NCBI GenBank assembly: GCA_964478165.1
Contig: CAYZGU010000032.1
Span: 62,001 to 126,000, forward strand
Length of the DNA stretch: 64,000 bases
Direction: 5' to 3'
DNA from: CAYZGU01 sp964478165
Lineage (GTDB): Bacteria > Poribacteria > WGA-4E > JAJDTR01
The translations under genes were made by a program, and so were the position numbers. Position 1 is the stretch's first letter, and each line of letters starts with the position of its first letter. The notes below the pieces were generated by a model. That model made no database searches. It was not told the origin of the DNA and saw only the letters and a list, made by a program, of their open reading frames with translations. Shown here piece after piece: positions 25,779 to 35,663 of the stretch.

Positions 25779-27316
25779 AAACGAGGGAAAGGGATTTGTT
25801 CATCATCGGGGTTTACATCTCAGGTTTCAGTCGTCGTGTTTTTCCTCTTATGTGTTATGCCTTCCTGTCCTCACTTACTCTTCTGAATAGTTGTGGAAAA
25901 CCTCTCTCATCTGAAGCCCCTGGAGGCGTCAGAATTTTCAATCCTCTTCGACAGTTGCAAACCGAGATCGACAGCATTCTGAGCGATTCTGTGCTTACTT
26001 GCTCAAATGTCGGCATAAAAGTGGTTTCTGCTACGACTGGACAAAGTCTGTACAACAACAACGCGGAAAAATTGTACCATCCGGCGTCGACGATGAAATT
26101 GATTACTGCTGCGACGTCTCTGGTCAAGTTGAAGCCAGGTTATCAGTTCCATACGACGCTCTATGCAGGAACGGTTGAAGCCGAAGAAGTGAAGGCTAAC
26201 ATCTATCTGAAGGGAAGGGGAGACCCTCATTTCAACACAAGCGATCTCGAGGACATGGTCGAAAATTTGGTTCAATCGGGTGTCAAGGAAGTGTATGGTG
26301 ATGTTGTTGTTGATGAAACCTACTTTGATGACAAGCGAAGAGGTCGGGGTTGGATGTGGGACGATGGACCGATTGGTGGTAATTATTCGCACATAAGTGC
26401 ATTGACCATTAATCACAATGCGGTTGTTGTCAAAATAGATCCTGGCACTGTAGTCGGTGATCCAGTCCATGTTCAGCTCTACCCACCAACCGGGTACCTC
26501 CGAATTGTTAACAGAGCAATAACCACTGCGTCTTTAGAAAAAGCAAATTTGTGTATTGAACGTCAAACAGAGCCATTTGGTGCAAATGTGCTCACAATTC
26601 GTGGTGCTATGAATATAGGCCAGCTCCAGATACGACGCCAGGTCGACATCATTGATCCGGCGCTCTATGCCGCAACTCTGTTGAAGGAGCGGCTTCTCTC
26701 GAATGAAATCCGTGTTCATGGCATCGCTCGACACGGTAAGGTCCCGGACGATGCCATTGAGATTGCTAATCACGTTTCACCGCCACTCTTTCTCGTTGTG
26801 CGGGCGATGAATAAACCAAGTGATAATTTGACGGCGGAGTTGCTTTTGAAGACGGTGGGTGCAGAGATTGTCGATGTCCCCGGTACGACAGCAAAGGGCT
26901 TGGACGTGATGCACCAATTTCTGAAAGAGATTGGCATTGACACAGCCCAGTCCACTTTGGCTGATGGAGCAGGCGTGTCCCGCTACAATTTATTGTCTGC
27001 CTCAATGCTCACCAGCCTACTGGTGTCCCTGTTTCAGGACTTTTCGGTAATGCCGGAGTACTTGGCTTCCCTTCCAGTTGCTGGGGTTGATGGAACATTG
27101 TCGCGACGCATGAAGACTACTGGGGCCGAAAAGCGCCTGCGTGCGAAAACGGGTACGATGAGAGGTGTAACGGCCCTCGCTGGTTACACAATGACGGCGG
27201 ACCATGAAATACTCGCATTTGCTATTTTGATGAGCCATTATGCGGGAGCAGCCAACCCCCGTCGTGCTCTTCAAGACGAAATTGGGACTGCCCTTGCGCA
27301 GTTTAGCTGGAGATAG
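25775..27316 (+). CDS. dacB: D-Ala-D-Ala carboxypeptidase / endopeptidase PBP4 (peptidase S13)
   Basis: Up to 513 residues. The start is uncertain: the first TTG (25775) overlaps the previous stop, a TTG at 25796 has AGGGAAAGGG before it, and an ATG at 25850 is also possible. A hydrophobic N-terminus ending LLNSC suggests a lipoprotein or cleaved export signal. Serine-peptidase motifs are all present: SxxK as STMK (Ser105), SxN as SRYN in DGAGVSRYNLLS, and KTG in RAKTGTMRGVTALAGY. The long insert between SxxK and SxN is typical of PBP4/DacB. It trims peptidoglycan cross-links in the periplasm. Its 3' end faces a 1.2-kb gap. Confidence 0.94.
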   Translation: MKTRERDLFIIGVYISGFSRRVFPLMCYAFLSSLTLLNSCGKPLSSEAPGGVRIFNPLRQLQTEIDSILSDSVLTCSNVGIKVVSATTGQSLYNNNAEKLYHPASTMKLITAATSLVKLKPGYQFHTTLYAGTVEAEEVKANIYLKGRGDPHFNTSDLEDMVENLVQSGVKEVYGDVVVDETYFDDKRRGRGWMWDDGPIGGNYSHISALTINHNAVVVKIDPGTVVGDPVHVQLYPPTGYLRIVNRAITTASLEKANLCIERQTEPFGANVLTIRGAMNIGQLQIRRQVDIIDPALYAATLLKERLLSNEIRVHGIARHGKVPDDAIEIANHVSPPLFLVVRAMNKPSDNLTAELLLKTVGAEIVDVPGTTAKGLDVMHQFLKEIGIDTAQSTLADGAGVSRYNLLSASMLTSLLVSLFQDFSVMPEYLASLPVAGVDGTLSRRMKTTGAEKRLRAKTGTMRGVTALAGYTMTADHEILAFAILMSHYAGAANPRRALQDEIGTALAQFSWR

Positions 27317-28560
27317 TAAACTTTGGAAAGTTCCTTAGTGTAAAAATGTGCGCAGTTGAAAAATTGTCGATAATCTAGTGTCGGTGTAATGGAATCATAT
27401 TTTGACAGATTGGTTCAATTCAGCAAGGTTCTACCAGGAAAACTGTTGTCAAACTGGGTTTTCTAAAGCGAGAATCCACCAACATGTCTAAATCCTACTT
27501 GGCTAAATTGTCTGCGAATTGGCATTTTGATTCGGATTAATTTCCCCTTAGTACAAACATTCTTTTCCGCATTGTGCCGGTTTTCTCAGAGGAATCATAA
27601 AGATATTGAACTTGCGTCCGTGCAGCGGGAACGTCCATAGGTTTTTGATGAACACAAACTTTGCATTGTGTTTTTCTGAGAAGGAGAGAGATGCGTGATT
27701 GCAATACGAAATGGAGTTTGTTAACCACAACGGCGTGAGTTTTGTGGTGATCCAAAACAGAGAAAGCTTCTGTCTCAGAAAGTGGGTATTGCAAAAGCGA
27801 GAAAGGTTTTGTAGTTGATACGGGAACTATCGAATCCCGAATTCCCGGTCATTTTCCGAACGCAGGCAGTTCCGCTAGTTCTTTGATGTTCGGTCAGTTG
27901 AGTCTACTCTAGAGGAGTGCGCGGATAGGCTGACGATTGAAAACGAGGCGGGGAGAGATCGGGTTGCGCGCATTATGTGCTGAATCGAATGCAGCGTGTA
28001 AAAAACACGGTTACCATTTTGCATGCTGATTGTGACCGACTAATCCAATTAGGATCGTCGACCATATGAGATGGATAGCGAAGACGCGTTGGATTATTGA
28101 AGCAGCAACCCTAAGCTTGCAGAGTATAAGACCGGCTCATCATTTAACAAATGAACACCGAATGGTGGGAACACTAGTCAGTTCGAGTACGTCCGACATT
28201 TTGATGTAGAAGATGTCGGAAGGGCTAACGCATGATTGTAGAGAGTGTTATTTGGGAATCCATTTTTCAAAGTTGCCTCGCTACATGCGTCTTCTCGAAG
28301 TTTTGCCAACTGACGAAATTCGGTCGGAATCCCTTGTTGATGCACATGGAGACGTACATATAAATTGCCAAATTCGATTGGCTAGAAGTCGGCGCGACAT
28401 TCTTTGATCCTGGTCCGTTTCCGAGGTGTTTGTCGTCTCCAAAATCCATTCTTTGTGAAACGTGTTAGCCTTTGAGAACATCTGGGTAAGAAATATTTGC
28501 AGATTTGTTCATGACGTAGCTTGTGGAAACTAGATCGATTTGGTTAAGAATTGGTGAGAG
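27317..28560 (+). other. 1.2-kb gap between convergent dacB and glycosyltransferase genes
   Basis: No supportable gene. An inverted repeat TCCGACAT...ATGTCGGA (28192-28199 / 28213-28220), extendable by three further pairs, forms a good hairpin. A 64-codon frame starts inside this hairpin (28213) without a ribosome site. No promoter with both hexamers at normal spacing was found. Confidence 0.45.
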
Positions 28561-29670
28561 TTAAATCAGATCGTACACTGCCTGCACGTCTTGGACGTGT
28601 TTTTCGATGCTAAAATGTCGTTCGGCGTGTGCCAGTCCTTCGGTTCCCATCTGTGTGCAAAGGGATCGATTTTGTGCTAATTGGAGGATTTTCGCCGAGA
28701 TTTTCTCGATGGGAAATAGTGGAATTACCCAGCCGGTTGTGCCATTAACGATCATGTCCGTTGTGCTCCCAATGGGTGTCCCGATGACTGGTTTCCCGGC
28801 CGCCATTGCCTCGGCAATCACGCTTCCTGCCGAAGCGGTTACTAAGAGGTCTAGTTCCTGCATTACCAACGGCATATCTGCTCGATAACCCGTGAAAATC
28901 ACATGATCGTTCAGTTTCAATTCCGTGACTAATCGGCGGACTTCTTGTTGGTAGGCAAAGTGAGAAGGGGTAGGCGTCGTATCGCCAACAATTAGAAAGC
29001 TGACATCTTGATATTCCCTAACAACATGTGATGCTGCCTGAATGAATTCTTTCTGCCGCTTGAATGGTTCAATGCGGCCCACCATTCCTATTACAAAACG
29101 TTTCAGAGGCAAGATGTCGCGGAGCCCGGTTTGTTTCGTACCGGCTGATTTGTATGCCGATAGGTCTACGCAGTTGACGATGACATCAATTTTTTCAGGA
29201 GCAATTCCCGAACGTACGAGTGGGACTCTCATTTGCTGAGAAATCGCAATAAGCTTATCCATGCGATTGAACCGGTATTTTCGAACGCGCTTAGGATGAA
29301 TGAGGTTGCGGACATGCGAGATGGTTGGTATGCGCAGGTTGCTCTTAACATAGTAGGCGTATCGGCAAAGCCAGGCATCTGGGGCATGGACAATGTGAAT
29401 CGCGTGCTTTCTTGCAAAGTCAGCGAGTCGAGCACCAGCTGCGTAGCGAAAAGGAATTGACTTTGCCTTTCGCCACTCCGGAAGTGGCAAAATGGCAGTA
29501 GGGACATTTGCGTTCCGTAGTCGGTTGGCGAAAACGCCGTTCTCCGGACAGATTACAATTGGTTGATAGCGATCATAATCTAAGTTGCTCACGAGGTAGA
29601 AGAGTTGCTGTTCAGCGCCGCCGATGATTGAGCCACTGTGACTTAGGTACAAGATGCGGGTTTTAGTCAT
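28561..29670 (-). CDS. GT4-family glycosyltransferase
   Basis: 369 residues from the ATG at 29670, where the family N-terminus begins (TKTRILYLSHSGSIIGGAEQQ); the frame extends upstream to 29748 without support. GT-B fold: N-terminal domain with the glycine-rich GGAEQQ acceptor loop, and C-terminal domain with VIGMVGRIEPFKRQKEFI, then the E(x7)E region ELDLLVTASAGSVIAEAMAAGKPVIGTP. It uses a nucleotide sugar to extend a glycan or glycolipid; donor and acceptor cannot be told. There is no polysaccharide cluster around it. It is divergently arranged with the ATP-grasp gene (about 210 bases apart). Confidence 0.92.
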   Translation of the reverse strand: MTKTRILYLSHSGSIIGGAEQQLFYLVSNLDYDRYQPIVICPENGVFANRLRNANVPTAILPLPEWRKAKSIPFRYAAGARLADFARKHAIHIVHAPDAWLCRYAYYVKSNLRIPTISHVRNLIHPKRVRKYRFNRMDKLIAISQQMRVPLVRSGIAPEKIDVIVNCVDLSAYKSAGTKQTGLRDILPLKRFVIGMVGRIEPFKRQKEFIQAASHVVREYQDVSFLIVGDTTPTPSHFAYQQEVRRLVTELKLNDHVIFTGYRADMPLVMQELDLLVTASAGSVIAEAMAAGKPVIGTPIGSTTDMIVNGTTGWVIPLFPIEKISAKILQLAQNRSLCTQMGTEGLAHAERHFSIEKHVQDVQAVYDLI

Positions 29671-29881
29671 ATACGATTTCGCGATGCGATGATGAATGGC
29701 ATGACTCGATTCCCGCGGTGCCCCCGCTGGTAAGAGTAGTCCATTCACTGGTTTCGACTTCCTGGGAAGGTGAGTACGGAGCAGTTTTTATCTCCGAAAA
29801 TAAGCATGTACGAAAGTGCGATGTTAAGAGAATTTGCGCTAATGTGCCTAGTTCTCATGCGAGTCACTGGGGGTTGATCTA

Positions 29882-31141
29882 ATGGAAGTTATCCCTGTTC
29901 ATCACAAGCCTCTACTACTTCTTCTGTTGCCAACGCGAACATATCGCGCAGGTGATTTTCTGGCGGCTGCGCGACGGCTCGATTTGGAGGTGGTCATCGG
30001 CTCGGATGAGCCGCAAGCGCTTTCAGATCTTTCGCCGCTCAAATCGATTTCATTAGATTTTGCCTGCGCAGAGCAAGCTATGCACAAAATCGTTGCGTGG
30101 GCGGGAAAACATCCTATTGACGCGGTTGTGGGAGTGGATGATGATACCACTATTCTCGCAACGTTGGTTGCAAAGGCGCTTTCCCTGCCACACAATTCCA
30201 TTGAAGCCGCCTACGCAACGAGAGACAAACATTTGCTACGGACGTGCCTTGCTGCCGCAGGGCTCCCCACACCATGGTTCAAGTTGCTGTCGATTGATGA
30301 AAATCCGGAAGATGTAGTGGGTTCCGTTAACTTTCCCTGTGTCGTAAAACCTCTCTCCCTGTCTGCCAGCCGCGGTGTTATCCGTGCGAATGGTCCCAAG
30401 CAATTTGTGGATACATTCCACAGGGTTGTGTCTATTTTGCAATCGTCCCTCCAGGAAAATGGGCGTGAAGGTGAAGAGAACTGGCTACTGGTTGAAGGAT
30501 TTGTGCCTGGAGCTGAGGTCGCACTCGAAGGTATCATGGTGCGGGGTAATCTCAAAGTGCTTGCAATTTTTGACAAGCCAGATTCGATGGACGGCCCGTT
30601 TTTCGAGGAGACGATTTACATCACGCCTTCTCGTTTATCGTGTCCGATTCAGCAAGAGATCGTCGATTGTACTACTGCCGCAGCGAAGGCCCTTGGTTTA
30701 CGAGAGGGGCCAATACATGCCGAACTTCGGGTTAACAGTGAAAGTGTTTGCGTGCTTGAGATCGCTGCGAGATCAATTGGTGGATTATGTTCCCGAACGA
30801 TGCGCTTCAGCACAGGAATTTCACTAGAAGAACTTATAATCCTTCATGCTATCCAGCATGAAGTTAATCCGATTGAACGCGAGGGGCGAGCCGCTGGAGT
30901 TATGATGCTTCCGATTCCGCACCTCGGAATCCTTCGGGCAGTGAACGGTCAGACAGAAGCCTTAACGGTTAAGGGTATCGAGGAAATCACAATTACTATT
31001 CCCATTGGTCAGAGAGTTGTGCCGCTGCCAGAAGGTAAAAGCTACCTCGGGTTCATTTTCGCACGGGCTCTGACGCCTAACAGAGTTGAAGTTGCACTAC
31101 GCGAAGCTCACCATAGAATAGGAATTCTCATTGAACAGTAA
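29882..31141 (+). CDS. ATP-grasp ligase of unknown substrate
   Basis: 419 residues, no signal peptide. The N-terminal 100 residues form a PurK/CarB-like preATP-grasp domain (LLLLLPTRTYRAGDFLAAARRL; VDAVVGVDDDTT type). The ATP-grasp core follows: KPLSLSASRGVIRA for nucleotide binding, LVEGFVPGAEVALEGIM, and EIAARSIGG with metal and phosphate ligands. The last 70 residues match the small C-terminal domain of carnosine-synthase-like and L-amino-acid ligases (GRAAGVMMLPIPHLGIL; YLGFIFARA). These join a carboxylate to an amine with ATP. Substrate unknown; a dipeptide or amino-acid conjugate is a reasonable inference. It stands alone. Confidence 0.85.
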   Translation: MEVIPVHHKPLLLLLLPTRTYRAGDFLAAARRLDLEVVIGSDEPQALSDLSPLKSISLDFACAEQAMHKIVAWAGKHPIDAVVGVDDDTTILATLVAKALSLPHNSIEAAYATRDKHLLRTCLAAAGLPTPWFKLLSIDENPEDVVGSVNFPCVVKPLSLSASRGVIRANGPKQFVDTFHRVVSILQSSLQENGREGEENWLLVEGFVPGAEVALEGIMVRGNLKVLAIFDKPDSMDGPFFEETIYITPSRLSCPIQQEIVDCTTAAAKALGLREGPIHAELRVNSESVCVLEIAARSIGGLCSRTMRFSTGISLEELIILHAIQHEVNPIEREGRAAGVMMLPIPHLGILRAVNGQTEALTVKGIEEITITIPIGQRVVPLPEGKSYLGFIFARALTPNRVEVALREAHHRIGILIEQ

Positions 31142-31982
31142 TTCTGAAAAGCCCACAGCGGATTGCTCGCAAAGCAGAATCTGCCTTATTTTCGCCATTG
31201 CCCTGTTTGGAATCCCTGTATGACAAAACGATTGCAATTCCCCCGAAGATACAGTATAATATCAGTCCCACTGCGTGAAGGGAAAGTCTCAATAATAGCA
31301 TGCGATCTCATTTGATAAGCTTGAAAAAGTGATTTGGTTCCCGGGGAGGACGCTAGTGGTTTCTTATGGGTGCTGTATTTTAAATGAGATGCGCAATTAG
31401 CATAAGATTGGTACGAGACTTGATGATTGGTCATAACTCTTGTCGAGTTGGGAGAGCTGCAAAAGCCGAGGGGATGATTGGGTCTTGATGTTCGAACTGT
31501 GTCTTGTTAGGCAGTCCTGAGTCCCTGATTCGGACCGGTTTAATCGTTTGGTAAACTTCCTCAGGGTCTCCTGCGGTGTTCCCAGTTAACAGTCATGAAA
31601 TTATGGATGAAAAAACTGACCACTCCCGTCTGAATGGCCGTTTTCAAAGAATCTTGAAGACGGGAAGATGCCGGATTTGCGGTAGCGTTAGAGGTCGCTT
31701 GTAGACATCGGGCGTGTAACGATTTTTCGGAAGATGATGTCTCCGAAATGGTTCGCAAGATTGTCGGTCTCCGCCGCGATACGGTTGGAATTGTGGAAAA
31801 TGTCAACTGAAAACTGTTTGGCTGGCATTCTCAGTTGAGTCGGTATCGAGGGAGCGTCAAATGATTTTCCCATTAGTCAGGCGCCGGCTCCATACTTTGC
31901 TCGAGTGCTGTCAGTATAGAAGTTTTTAGTGTTCATGTGTATCAATAGTTTGCTTGATTCCAGTCGAGGAGGAACGAGGACC
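31142..31982 (+). other. gap before tatA containing an orphan promoter
   Basis: No protein gene is seen. A strong promoter at 31232-31260 points into about 720 bases of non-coding sequence. ATCTCATTT (31305-31313) can pair with AAATGAGAT (31382-31390), closing an approximately 85-base domain just after the predicted transcription start. This could be a small RNA, a long tatA leader, or remains of a lost gene. Confidence 0.45.
31232..31260 (+). promoter_or_regulatory. near-consensus promoter without an adjacent gene
   Basis: TTGCAA (31232-31237), exactly 17 bases, TATAAT (31255-31260). Transcription would begin near 31267. The next coding start on this strand is tatA at 31983. Confidence 0.6.
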
Positions 31983-32222
31983 ATGCCAGGTTCACTAGGA
32001 GGATGGGAGCTAATCATTATTCTTGTGGTTGTCCTTGTGATTTTTGGCCCAAGACGTCTGCCAGAGATGGGACGGTCTCTTGGAAAGGCGATTCGAGAAT
32101 TCAAAAGTGCCGGTAAGGAAGTTCAAAGGGAATTCACAGAATCGGTGGACATAGATTCAAAGAAAACAGGGAAGAAGAATGCTAACACTGACTCGACAGA
32201 GTCGTCCGGCGGTGTGACCTAG
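31983..32222 (+). CDS. tatA: Sec-independent translocase subunit TatA
   Basis: 79 residues from the ATG at 31983, preceded by GAGGAGGAACGAGG. One membrane helix (ELIIILVVVLVIFG, residues 8-21), the FGP hinge, then the amphipathic helix RRLPEMGRSLGKAIREFKSA and a polar tail. This is the TatA/TatE layout; it forms the oligomeric pore for folded proteins carrying twin-arginine signals. tatC follows 15 bases downstream. No separate tatB is nearby, so this TatA may serve both roles, as in minimal TatAC systems. Confidence 0.95.
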   Translation: MPGSLGGWELIIILVVVLVIFGPRRLPEMGRSLGKAIREFKSAGKEVQREFTESVDIDSKKTGKKNANTDSTESSGGVT

Positions 32223-32237
32223 CTGAAGATAACCACT

Positions 32238-33068
32238 ATGTCTGAACCCGAAGATTCGTCAATGACCTTCTGGGAACATCTCGAAGAACTCCGGAAGCGA
32301 CTCATCGTTATTGCCGTGGCGGTCGCTGTCTTCACTTTTCTGAGCTTGTCTTTTAGTCAGCCGATAGAGAAAGTCCTGCGATTCCCGATGGAAACATCCA
32401 TCAACAAAATACTAGCGGTCTTAATTGAGAACACCGTTGGCGAGGAGGGATCGATGATGGGTTTTCTGTCAATTGCTTTGAGAGCCGGAGCGTCGGAAGT
32501 TGAAGCTGAGTTGTTTAAAGTTGGTCCGATTGAGGGGATTATGGCTTATCTCAAGATTAGCATTGCTTGTGGTTTGCTCCTCGCGTCTCCGATTGTGCTT
32601 TACCAGATTTGGGCGTTCATCTTTCCGGCGCTAACGCAACAGGAGCGGAGATTTGCCCTACCCCTTCTACTTGTTATTGTGTTCTTTTTTGTCATAGGCG
32701 TAATCTTTGCCTACCTGATTGTTACTCCAACTGTTCTACATTTCTCTGCGAAACTCTTTCCTGACATGGCAAACCGATGGGACATCGAAAAATATGTGAA
32801 TTTTCTAACCCGATTGTTACTGGGGTTTGGCATTGCATTTGAACTTCCCATTGTCATGGCGTTTTTGTCATGGATTGGTATTGTCAATTCGGCGGGTTTC
32901 CGTGAAGGGCAGAGTTATGCGGTTGTGGGCATTTTCGCGGCATCTGCAATGCTAACACCCGCTGATGTTTTGTCAATGCTGTTGATGGCTATCCCACTTA
33001 TCGGATTGTATCAGTTGGGAATTTTCTTCGCCTTTCTCCTGGAACGAGAGTCTGAAACTTATGCCTAA
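32238..33068 (+). CDS. tatC: Sec-independent translocase subunit TatC
   Basis: 276 residues with six predicted membrane helices. The cytoplasmic N-terminus has the signature FWEHLEELRKRLIVI. Family landmarks include LLLASPIVLYQIWAFIFPALTQQERR and FLTRLLLGFGIAFELP, and the late helices FREGQSYAVVGIFAASAMLTPADVLSMLLMAIPL-type region. A stretch after helix 1 (about residues 45-95) is longer than in E. coli TatC, which suggests an enlarged first periplasmic loop. TatC recognises twin-arginine signal peptides and docks TatA. It overlaps the zinc-ribbon gene by 8 bases, so the three genes form an operon. Confidence 0.96.
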   Translation: MSEPEDSSMTFWEHLEELRKRLIVIAVAVAVFTFLSLSFSQPIEKVLRFPMETSINKILAVLIENTVGEEGSMMGFLSIALRAGASEVEAELFKVGPIEGIMAYLKISIACGLLLASPIVLYQIWAFIFPALTQQERRFALPLLLVIVFFFVIGVIFAYLIVTPTVLHFSAKLFPDMANRWDIEKYVNFLTRLLLGFGIAFELPIVMAFLSWIGIVNSAGFREGQSYAVVGIFAASAMLTPADVLSMLLMAIPLIGLYQLGIFFAFLLERESETYA

Positions 33069-33807
33069 TCGTGATTTAAAAGAGCAACTTCGCCTTCTGT
33101 GCGATCTCCAAGAACTCGACCTCAAGATTCTATCGTTAAAAGAGCAACTTGAGCTTTTACCCACTAAGATTGCAAAGTTGGAAGAGAACCTTGAAGTACA
33201 CGAACAAGCACTGGAAGCGAAGAGGGAAGAATTAGCACAAACAGAAAAAGAGTTGCGTTCAAGAAATGCTGACTTGGCAGACCAGGAGCAACAAAAACAC
33301 AAATATCAGGCGCAATTACGCCAGGTAAAGACTAACAAGGAATACCAGGCGTTGGACAAAGAAATTGGTTTCCTTGAGGAGAAAGAAGTAGAAGTGGAAG
33401 ATGCCATACTAGACATTATGTTGCGGATTGATAAACGAAAAGAAGAACTTCTACGACAGCAGAAGCTTCTTGATGGAGAGAAAAAGACCAATCGTGTACA
33501 GCAGGTCGAATGTGAGCGTGAAGGAACGGGACTACTCGCTGAAGTTGAAGTCTACCAAGAAGAACGCAATCGTTTTTCGTCCGGTATCGATGAGGATTTG
33601 ACAACTGGTTATGAAGCATGGGGTAAGCGTAACAACACAGCGTTCGTTTCAATTGTGTCAGATGATGCGTGTAGCAGCTGTCGGATTTCAATCCCGCCCC
33701 AAGCGTTGAAGGAAGCACGTAAGTACGAACGCATCGTGCAGTGTTCGAGTTGTAAACGGATTCTTTACCCCCTATCCTTGGACCAAGCCGAGGCGCCAAA
33801 TTCTTGA
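33061..33807 (+). CDS. coiled-coil protein with C-terminal C4 zinc ribbon (CT398/DUF164-like)
   Basis: 248 residues. Residues 5-180 are a long charged coiled coil (repeated LE, EE, KE heptads; LRQVKTNKEYQALDKEIG is the family-typical block). The C-terminal 50 residues hold CSSCRISIPPQ and CSSCKRILYP, two CxxC pairs that should bind one zinc. Relatives are widespread and structurally known, but the role is not firmly established; nucleic-acid or protein binding is suggested by the fold. It is translationally coupled to tatC by an 8-base overlap. A gap of over 900 bases follows. Confidence 0.9.
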   Translation: MPNRDLKEQLRLLCDLQELDLKILSLKEQLELLPTKIAKLEENLEVHEQALEAKREELAQTEKELRSRNADLADQEQQKHKYQAQLRQVKTNKEYQALDKEIGFLEEKEVEVEDAILDIMLRIDKRKEELLRQQKLLDGEKKTNRVQQVECEREGTGLLAEVEVYQEERNRFSSGIDEDLTTGYEAWGKRNNTAFVSIVSDDACSSCRISIPPQALKEARKYERIVQCSSCKRILYPLSLDQAEAPNS

Positions 33808-34741
33808 TTCTTCAGCTTGGCATTGTCCCACCCGTCATAGAACTTGTCCCCCTATTTTACTTCATCACATGATTTTGAACAGTGAGATGGATTCTCAGGG
33901 TGCTATCAGTGTGTTGAATAACAATAAAGCTCTGGCTTGAGTCGAAACGCATACGCTCTCAGAGCTTCGCAATTGATAAGCCCTGGACTCAGGTGATTTC
34001 GTAATCATCTGTCATGAACTCAAAGTTGGGCCCTCTTTTCATGTTGCCTGACTTTATTCTCAGAAATCTGTCTATTGTGCTTTCATGCGAGATGCTTGAA
34101 AAGGACAGCATACTGCTGTCGCTACAGCAGGAAATAAGTAGTATGATAAGCGGTGTTCGGTTCCTTCGATTCTTGCGATTCCGGCGATTGCAACTAGTTC
34201 GGGTGATACGGCAATCACAGGATTGATTGGAATGCAACTTGTGCTTTCTCTGAAGGCACAATGTTGATGCTGGAATCTGTAGGAAAGATACCGATTGCGG
34301 AAAATCTTGGAACAAAAGTGAAAAAGAGATCAATCTCTTATATCTTACAGTTCACATGTGTATTTAGGGGGCCTATGCAATGCTTCGTGCTCGTGTTTAG
34401 ATTGTTGAAAATGATTTGCGGATTGCACATGTGTTACGAATGAGCGCCGGGCTATGGAGGTACCAATCACTATTTTCTCGCAAGTGTATACATATGTTTA
34501 GGCTATAAAGGTCGAAGGTGAGAATTCTAAAGAAGAAGTTGGGGCAATCGACAGTCATGCAGACGCGCCGAAAAGTTTAGAGGTCGAGCTGTGTATACCT
34601 ATTTCTAAAGTTATTAAGCTGTGAATGGAATAGTGATGGTGTGATATTATTCTGGATAAGATACTAAGGACAGATGTGAACATGGGGCATCTCCAATCAA
34701 CCCGAACTGAGACCATTGGCGTACGCCATTCCTCTTAATTC
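33808..34741 (+). other. gap between zinc-ribbon gene and pgeF
   Basis: I see no gene, RNA gene or convincing promoter. Short open frames on both strands lack ribosome sites. The sequence is AT-rich with no long repeats noted by eye. Confidence 0.5.
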
Positions 34742-35527
34742 ATGAGACTTTATCAACCGATTAATATGCAGGACAGGGAAGGACTGATTCAGGCTGGAAC
34801 AACCATGCGTAAGGGTGGAGTGAGTGGTTCGGTTTTTCGTTCGCTGAATTTGGCCAATCACGTGGGCGATGAACACAAAGCAGTTTCCAGAAACAGACGC
34901 ATCTTGTTTAGCCAGGTGGGACTTAGTTCATCAGCGCTGTTGTATTGTCGACAAGTTCACAGCAGCCGTGTCGTTCTTGTTCGTCCAAACGATTCGATTT
35001 CAGACATCTTTAACGTAGAAGCTGATGCGCTTATTTCGCTTCAAGCGGGACTTGTTCTCGCCGTGTTTACAGCGGACTGTGTTCCCATTTTTATCCTTGA
35101 CATCGCGACACCAGCCATCGGCTTAATCCACGCGGGTTGGCGGGGTACACTGGATCGAATTGCGGAAAGAACTATTCAAGCGATGCACCAGCATTTCGGT
35201 ACAATCCCTTCAAAGTGTTTAGCTTATCTCGGTCCGTCGATACAGAGATGTTGCTACACTGTGAGTAAGGCACTTGCAGACAGATTCGAGGAAGCGCATG
35301 ATGTTTCGGTGAGATGTTCTGACAACAGGATTAGCTTGCAAGTTGCGAATATCCAGCAGCTGAATAATGTCGGTGTTCTATCGGACTCCATTTCGATGAC
35401 GGCCTGTTGTACAGCGTGCCGAACGGATCTTTTTTATTCTCATCGTGTCGAGGGTGCTCGGTCAGGACGGATGATTTCGTTCATGGCTTTGTCCCGTGAA
35501 AATAGTGGAAATCGTATTCGTCGTTAG
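34742..35527 (+). CDS. pgeF: YfiH/PgeF-family purine nucleosidase or peptidoglycan editing factor
   Basis: 261 residues, formerly called the multicopper polyphenol oxidase or laccase family. The zinc-binding residues are visible: His in CRQVHSSRV, Cys in FTADCVPIFILD, and His in GLIHAGWRGTLDRI. Other landmarks are YLGPSIQRCCYTV and the C-terminal CCTACRTDLFYSHR. Members have been shown to act as purine-nucleoside phosphorylases/deaminases, and in E. coli PgeF prevents mis-incorporation of other residues into peptidoglycan. Start at 34742 has no clear Shine-Dalgarno; an ATG at 34769 is an alternative. It is convergent with bioF, 136 bases away. Confidence 0.92.
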   Translation: MRLYQPINMQDREGLIQAGTTMRKGGVSGSVFRSLNLANHVGDEHKAVSRNRRILFSQVGLSSSALLYCRQVHSSRVVLVRPNDSISDIFNVEADALISLQAGLVLAVFTADCVPIFILDIATPAIGLIHAGWRGTLDRIAERTIQAMHQHFGTIPSKCLAYLGPSIQRCCYTVSKALADRFEEAHDVSVRCSDNRISLQVANIQQLNNVGVLSDSISMTACCTACRTDLFYSHRVEGARSGRMISFMALSRENSGNRIRR

Positions 35528-35663
35528 ACGCCTATTCTGATGAACCGCGAACGAGGCCTATCTGATGTGTGAGGGATATTCAGGACAATTAAGTTCATGA
35601 ACTACTTCTTTAACACATGATTCCTCAGATGCTGCGGTGGTCTCCGCGAAGTTGAGCGCTCGT

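Noticed and set aside
28213..28407. 64-codon plus-strand frame
   Set aside because: Its ATG lies inside a hairpin arm and there is no ribosome site.
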